7,899 nucleotides of DNA, taken from assembly GCA_905215275.1 (NCBI GenBank), contig CAJMPE010000091.1, positions 1 through 7,899 on the forward strand. Direction: 5' to 3'. The notes under the pieces are model-generated. The model was not told where the DNA came from. It saw only the letters and a list, made by a program, of their open reading frames with translations, and did not search any database. The translations under genes and the position numbers were made by a program. Positions 4,583 to 7,899 of this stretch are shown one piece after another (the stretch's first letter is position 1; each line of letters begins with the position of its first letter). Source of the DNA: an uncultured bacterium. GTDB lineage: Bacteria > Actinomycetota > Coriobacteriia > Coriobacteriales > Coriobacteriaceae.

Positions 4583-6406
4583 ATGGACGCTGCGATTCAG
4601 TACATCTTGTACTTTGCCGTGCTCGTCGTCCTGGCCGTTCCGCTCGGTCGGTTCATGGCCCATATCATGGATGGTGAGCATACGTTCCTGTCGCCTGTGA
4701 TTGCTCCTGTGGAGCGTGGCGTCTATCGTCTGCTTCGCATCGACGCGGCAGAGCAGATGGGGTGTAGGCGCTACCTGGCGAGCGTGCTGGTCTTTTCGGG
4801 GATCGGCCTCGTGGCCCTTGTGGCACTCCAAACGCTTCAGTCCTTCTTGCCAGGCAATCCCCAGCACCTGCCGGGTGTGTCGTGGGACCTGTCGTTCAAT
4901 ACGGCTGCCTCCTTCATAACCAACACCAATTGGCAATCCTATTCCGGTGAGACCACCCTGTCCTACTTTGTGCAGTTCATGGGCCTCACCGTGCAGAACT
5001 TCGTTTCCGCTGGCACCGGTATCGCGGTCATGTTCGCGCTGATCCGCGGCTTCCGTCAGGTCAAGGAGCAGGGTCTGGGTTCCTTCTGGGTCGACCTCAC
5101 CCGCACCGTCCTGTATGTGCTCATCCCGCTGAACCTCGTGTTCGGCATCTGCCTGGCTGCCGGTGGCGTCATCTCCAACTTCCAGCCGGCTCAGAAGGCT
5201 GAGCTCGTAGAGCCCGTCGCTGTCCAGCCTAATGCAGACGGCGGCTGGAGCGTCATCGACGGCGCCCAGATCGAGGGCGACACGGTCAAGGTCGACGGCA
5301 AGGTTGTCGAGGGCGCGCGCGTGGTCACCGAGCAGTTCCTGCCCCAGGGTCCCGCGGCTCCTCAGGTCGCCATCAAGCAGTCCGGCACCAACGGCGGCGG
5401 CTTCTTCGGCGTGAACTCCGCCCATCCGTATGAGAACCCCAGTGCCTTCACCAACATCATCGAGATGACTAGCCTGCTGCTGGTCCCGGTCGCCTGCTGC
5501 TTCACCTTCGGCATCGGTGTCAAGAATGCCAGGCAGGGCAAGGCCATCTTCGCGGCGATGCTTATCCTGCTCGTGGCCTTTACCGGCATCATCGCCGTTA
5601 ACGAGCATATGGGCACCCCGCAGCTGGCCGATGGCGGAGCGGTCAATATCGAGATGACCGACGGCCAGGCCGGCGGCAACATGGAGGGCAAGGAGAGCCG
5701 CTTTGGCATCGCCTCCTCTTCCACCTGGTCCGCTTTCACGACGGCTGCTTCCAACGGCTCGGTTAACTCCATGCACGACTCCTACACCCCGCTGGGCGGT
5801 TTTGTCCAGATGCTCCAGATTGCTCTGGGCGAGGTCGTCTTCGGCGGCGTGGGCTGCGGCCTGTACGGCATGATCGGCTTCGCCATCCTCACGGTGTTTA
5901 TCGCCGGCCTTATGGTCGGCCGCACGCCCGAGTTCCTGGGCAAGAAGATCGAGCCGACCGAGATGCGCTGGGCGGTGGTTCTGTGTCTCGCCACTCCGTT
6001 CGCCATTCTGGTGAGCTCCGCTATCGCCTGCATGGTGCCCGGTCTTGTCGACCAACTCAACAACGGCGGGGCGCATGGCTTCTCCGAGGTCCTGTACACC
6101 CTTTCTTCGGCTGGCGGCAACAATGGCTCCTCATTCGCCGGCATGAACTGCAACATCCCGTGGATCAACGTGCTGCTGGGTATCGAGATGCTGTTCGCGC
6201 GGTTCCTGCCGATTGTGGGCACGCTCGCCATTGCGGGCTCGCTGGCCGGGAAGGGCAAGGTCGCCGAGAGTGCCGGCACGCTTTCCACCACCAATGCCAT
6301 GTTCGTGTTTCTGCTGGTATTCGTCGTTCTGCTGATTGGCGCCCTGAGCTTCTTCCCGGCGTTGGCGCTTGGTCCCGTTGCCGAATTCTTCCAGATGGTT
6401 GCGTAA
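4583..6406 (+). CDS. kdpA: KdpA, potassium-channel subunit of the K+ ATPase
   Basis: KdpA is the K+-selecting membrane subunit, related to channel/SKT transporters, that passes K+ to KdpB. The 607-aa protein shows all four selectivity-filter/pore regions: ITNTNWQ (112-118), SGTNGGGFF (267-275) followed by the GVNSAHPYENP signature, TTAASNGSV (386-394) and GGNNGSS (511-517). The family motifs MEGKESRFG, GEVVFGGVG, GLMVGRTPE and HGFSEVLY are intact, with many hydrophobic helices from residue 6 onward. It ends in LALGPVAEFF like other KdpA proteins. It is about 50 residues longer than E. coli KdpA (557 aa). Much of the surplus seems to be a polar, Gly/Asp/Val-rich stretch at about 207-250, before the second pore loop. 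The start follows the kdpF stop by 3 nt, and AAGGAG over its own stop serves kdpB. Confidence 0.97.
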   Translation: MDAAIQYILYFAVLVVLAVPLGRFMAHIMDGEHTFLSPVIAPVERGVYRLLRIDAAEQMGCRRYLASVLVFSGIGLVALVALQTLQSFLPGNPQHLPGVSWDLSFNTAASFITNTNWQSYSGETTLSYFVQFMGLTVQNFVSAGTGIAVMFALIRGFRQVKEQGLGSFWVDLTRTVLYVLIPLNLVFGICLAAGGVISNFQPAQKAELVEPVAVQPNADGGWSVIDGAQIEGDTVKVDGKVVEGARVVTEQFLPQGPAAPQVAIKQSGTNGGGFFGVNSAHPYENPSAFTNIIEMTSLLLVPVACCFTFGIGVKNARQGKAIFAAMLILLVAFTGIIAVNEHMGTPQLADGGAVNIEMTDGQAGGNMEGKESRFGIASSSTWSAFTTAASNGSVNSMHDSYTPLGGFVQMLQIALGEVVFGGVGCGLYGMIGFAILTVFIAGLMVGRTPEFLGKKIEPTEMRWAVVLCLATPFAILVSSAIACMVPGLVDQLNNGGAHGFSEVLYTLSSAGGNNGSSFAGMNCNIPWINVLLGIEMLFARFLPIVGTLAIAGSLAGKGKVAESAGTLSTTNAMFVFLLVFVVLLIGALSFFPALALGPVAEFFQMVA

Positions 6407-6421
6407 AGGAGTCGCAGATTT

Positions 6422-7899
6422 ATGGCTATGCAAAAAGACATGATGAGCCGCGCGGTGCGCGATTCATTTGCCAAGCTTGACCCCCGTGTCCAGGTCCAAA
6501 ACCCGGTCATGTTCCTGGTGTGGCTGTCGGCCGCCATGACCTCCATTCTGGCCATCGCCTCTATTTTTGGGGTACAGGACGCCGGCGTCCCCACGTACTA
6601 TGTGATCGCCATTGCCGTCATTCTCTGGCTGACCGACCTCTTTTCAAATTTTGCCGAGGCACTTGCCGAGGGCCGCGGTAAGGCGCAGGCAGACTCCCTG
6701 CGCGCGGCGAAAAAGGACGTCGAGGCCCATCGCATCGAGTCCGTCGAGGATAAGGACCGCTTCACGGTCGTTTCCGGTACCGAGCTCTCACGCGGGGATC
6801 TGGTGGTCGTGCGCGCCGGCGAGCAGATTCCGGGAGACGGCGATGTCATCGAGGGTGCCGCCTCGGTTGATGAGTCGGCCATCACCGGCGAGTCTGCACC
6901 CGTGGTTCGCGAGGCTGGCGGCGACCGTTCTGCCGTCACTGGCGGCACCACCGTGCTTTCCGATTGGATTGTGGTGAAAATCACCAGCGAGCCTGGCCAG
7001 AGCTTCCTGGATAAGATGATCGCCATGGTCGAGGGCGCCGCCCGCAAGAAGACCCCCAACGAGGTCGCGCTCGAGATCTTTCTGGTTGCTCTGTCCGTCA
7101 TCTTCATCCTCGTGACGCTCGCACTGTACTGCTACTCGAGTTTCTCTGCAGGGCTCAACGGTATGGCGAACCCCACCGCTGTGACCACGCTCGTTGCCTT
7201 GCTCGTCTGTCTGGCGCCCACCACCATTGGTGCGCTGCTGTCCGCCATTGGCATCGCCGGCATGAGCCGTCTGAACGAGGCCAACGTGCTGGCCATGTCC
7301 GGCCGCGCCATCGAGGCCGCCGGCGACGTCGACATCCTCATGCTCGATAAGACCGGTACCATCACCTTGGGCAACCGCCAGGCCGCTGAGTTCATTCCGG
7401 TCGACGGTGTCGATCCGGCAGAACTCGCCGATGCCGCGCAGCTGTCCTCTCTGGCGGATGAGACCCCCGAGGGTCGCTCCATCGTCGTGCTCGCCAAGGA
7501 GCAGTTTGGGCTGCGCGGCCGCACACTCGAGGATAAGGGCATGGAGTTCATCCCCTTCACCGCGGCGACCCGCATGTCCGGTGTGAACTACGCCGGCAGC
7601 GAGATTCGCAAGGGTGCGGCCGATTCCGTTCGCGCTTGTGTGGAGGCTGCCGGAGGAGTGTTCTCGAAGGAGTGCGACGAGGCCGTCGAACGCATTGCGA
7701 AGGTGGGCGGCACCCCGTTGGTCGTGGCAAAGGACCGACGTGTGCTGGGTGTCGTCTACCTTAAGGACATCATCAAGTCCGGCGTGAAGGAGAAGTTCGC
7801 CGACCTGCGCCGCATGGGTATCAAGACCATCATGGTGACGGGCGACAACCCGCTCACCGCTGCAGCGATTGCGGCAGAAGCCGGTGTGGATGATTTCCT
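6422..7899 (+). CDS. kdpB: KdpB, catalytic P-type ATPase subunit (3' end cut by window)
   Basis: KdpB hydrolyses ATP to drive K+ uptake through KdpA. About 492 residues are visible of a family that is near 680, with the frame still open at the right edge. Visible parts are two N-terminal membrane helices (about 29-50 and 58-78) and the actuator domain with TGES (155-158). Next come helices 3-4 with CLAPTTIG (Pro at 266) and the phosphorylation site DKTGT with D309. The nucleotide domain has F379 and K397 in KGA, matching E. coli F377 and K395, and TGDN (473-476) lies in the P domain. S158 corresponds to E. coli Ser162, whose phosphorylation inhibits the pump. The ATG at 6422 follows AAGGAG (6406-6411), which overlaps the kdpA stop, with 10-nt spacing. 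A second in-frame ATG at 6428 is possible but less well spaced. The C-terminal helices with the charged coupling residues, and kdpC, lie beyond the window. Confidence 0.97.
   Translation, partial: MAMQKDMMSRAVRDSFAKLDPRVQVQNPVMFLVWLSAAMTSILAIASIFGVQDAGVPTYYVIAIAVILWLTDLFSNFAEALAEGRGKAQADSLRAAKKDVEAHRIESVEDKDRFTVVSGTELSRGDLVVVRAGEQIPGDGDVIEGAASVDESAITGESAPVVREAGGDRSAVTGGTTVLSDWIVVKITSEPGQSFLDKMIAMVEGAARKKTPNEVALEIFLVALSVIFILVTLALYCYSSFSAGLNGMANPTAVTTLVALLVCLAPTTIGALLSAIGIAGMSRLNEANVLAMSGRAIEAAGDVDILMLDKTGTITLGNRQAAEFIPVDGVDPAELADAAQLSSLADETPEGRSIVVLAKEQFGLRGRTLEDKGMEFIPFTAATRMSGVNYAGSEIRKGAADSVRACVEAAGGVFSKECDEAVERIAKVGGTPLVVAKDRRVLGVVYLKDIIKSGVKEKFADLRRMGIKTIMVTGDNPLTAAAIAAEAGVDDF

Noticed and set aside
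4409..6076. A 555-codon open frame on the - strand opposite kdpF and kdpA
   Set aside because: It mirrors the strongly biased codons of kdpA. Its translation is rich in His, Asp, Gly and Arg with no domain pattern or ribosome-binding site, while the opposite strand carries an unmistakable KdpA.
5782..6594. A 270-codon - strand open frame opposite the kdpA/kdpB junction
   Set aside because: It spans the junction of two genes certain on the + strand and has low-complexity Ser/Thr/Ala content typical of antisense frames in GC-rich DNA.

Overview
The window is GC-rich (roughly 60% by eye) and carries two ion-transport loci that face each other. The first is the end of a ferrous-iron (Feo) locus on the + strand, at about 1-525. 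The second is a potassium-responsive kdp locus that fills the rest. The FeoB/FeoB-associated Cys-rich protein pair, the strong G/C third-position bias and the Gram-positive-like KdpB motifs (CLAPTTIGALLSAIG) suggest a Gram-positive bacterium. My best guess is a Coriobacteriia member such as Collinsella, inferred from sequence style and not from any search.

Layout: 1-180 is the C-terminus of a membrane protein, most likely FeoB. A strong intrinsic terminator follows at 217-253. Positions 325-525 encode a 66-aa FeoB-associated Cys-rich membrane protein, followed by a terminator-like hairpin at 541-570. The 290-base gap between that gene and kdpE holds a short coding-like remnant (602-718), possibly the tail of an FAD/NAD(P) oxidoreductase. 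It also holds a large inverted repeat with a T-tract (738-806). On the - strand, kdpD (4249-1514) and kdpE (1521-817) form an 8-nt-overlapping two-component operon. About 240 bp of regulatory DNA (4250-4492) separates kdpD from the divergent + strand operon kdpF (4493-4579), kdpA (4583-6406) and kdpB (6422 to beyond the right edge). kdpC is not in the window and would be expected just past the right edge.

How it works: KdpF, KdpA and KdpB, with the missing KdpC, build the high-affinity K+-importing P-type ATPase. KdpD (sensor kinase) and KdpE (response regulator) switch it on under K+ limitation or osmotic stress. The divergent arrangement puts one intergenic region in position to control both transcription units. 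It contains an 11-bp-phased direct repeat that is a good candidate KdpE operator, and a leader hairpin with a GNRA-type loop ahead of kdpF.

I do not see an obviously new biological system. The points most worth checking are the regulatory DNA between kdpD and kdpF, a degenerate cyclic-di-AMP motif in KdpD, an apparent insertion in the extracellular loop of KdpA, the shared inverted-repeat structure between the convergent loci, and the oxidoreductase-like remnant.
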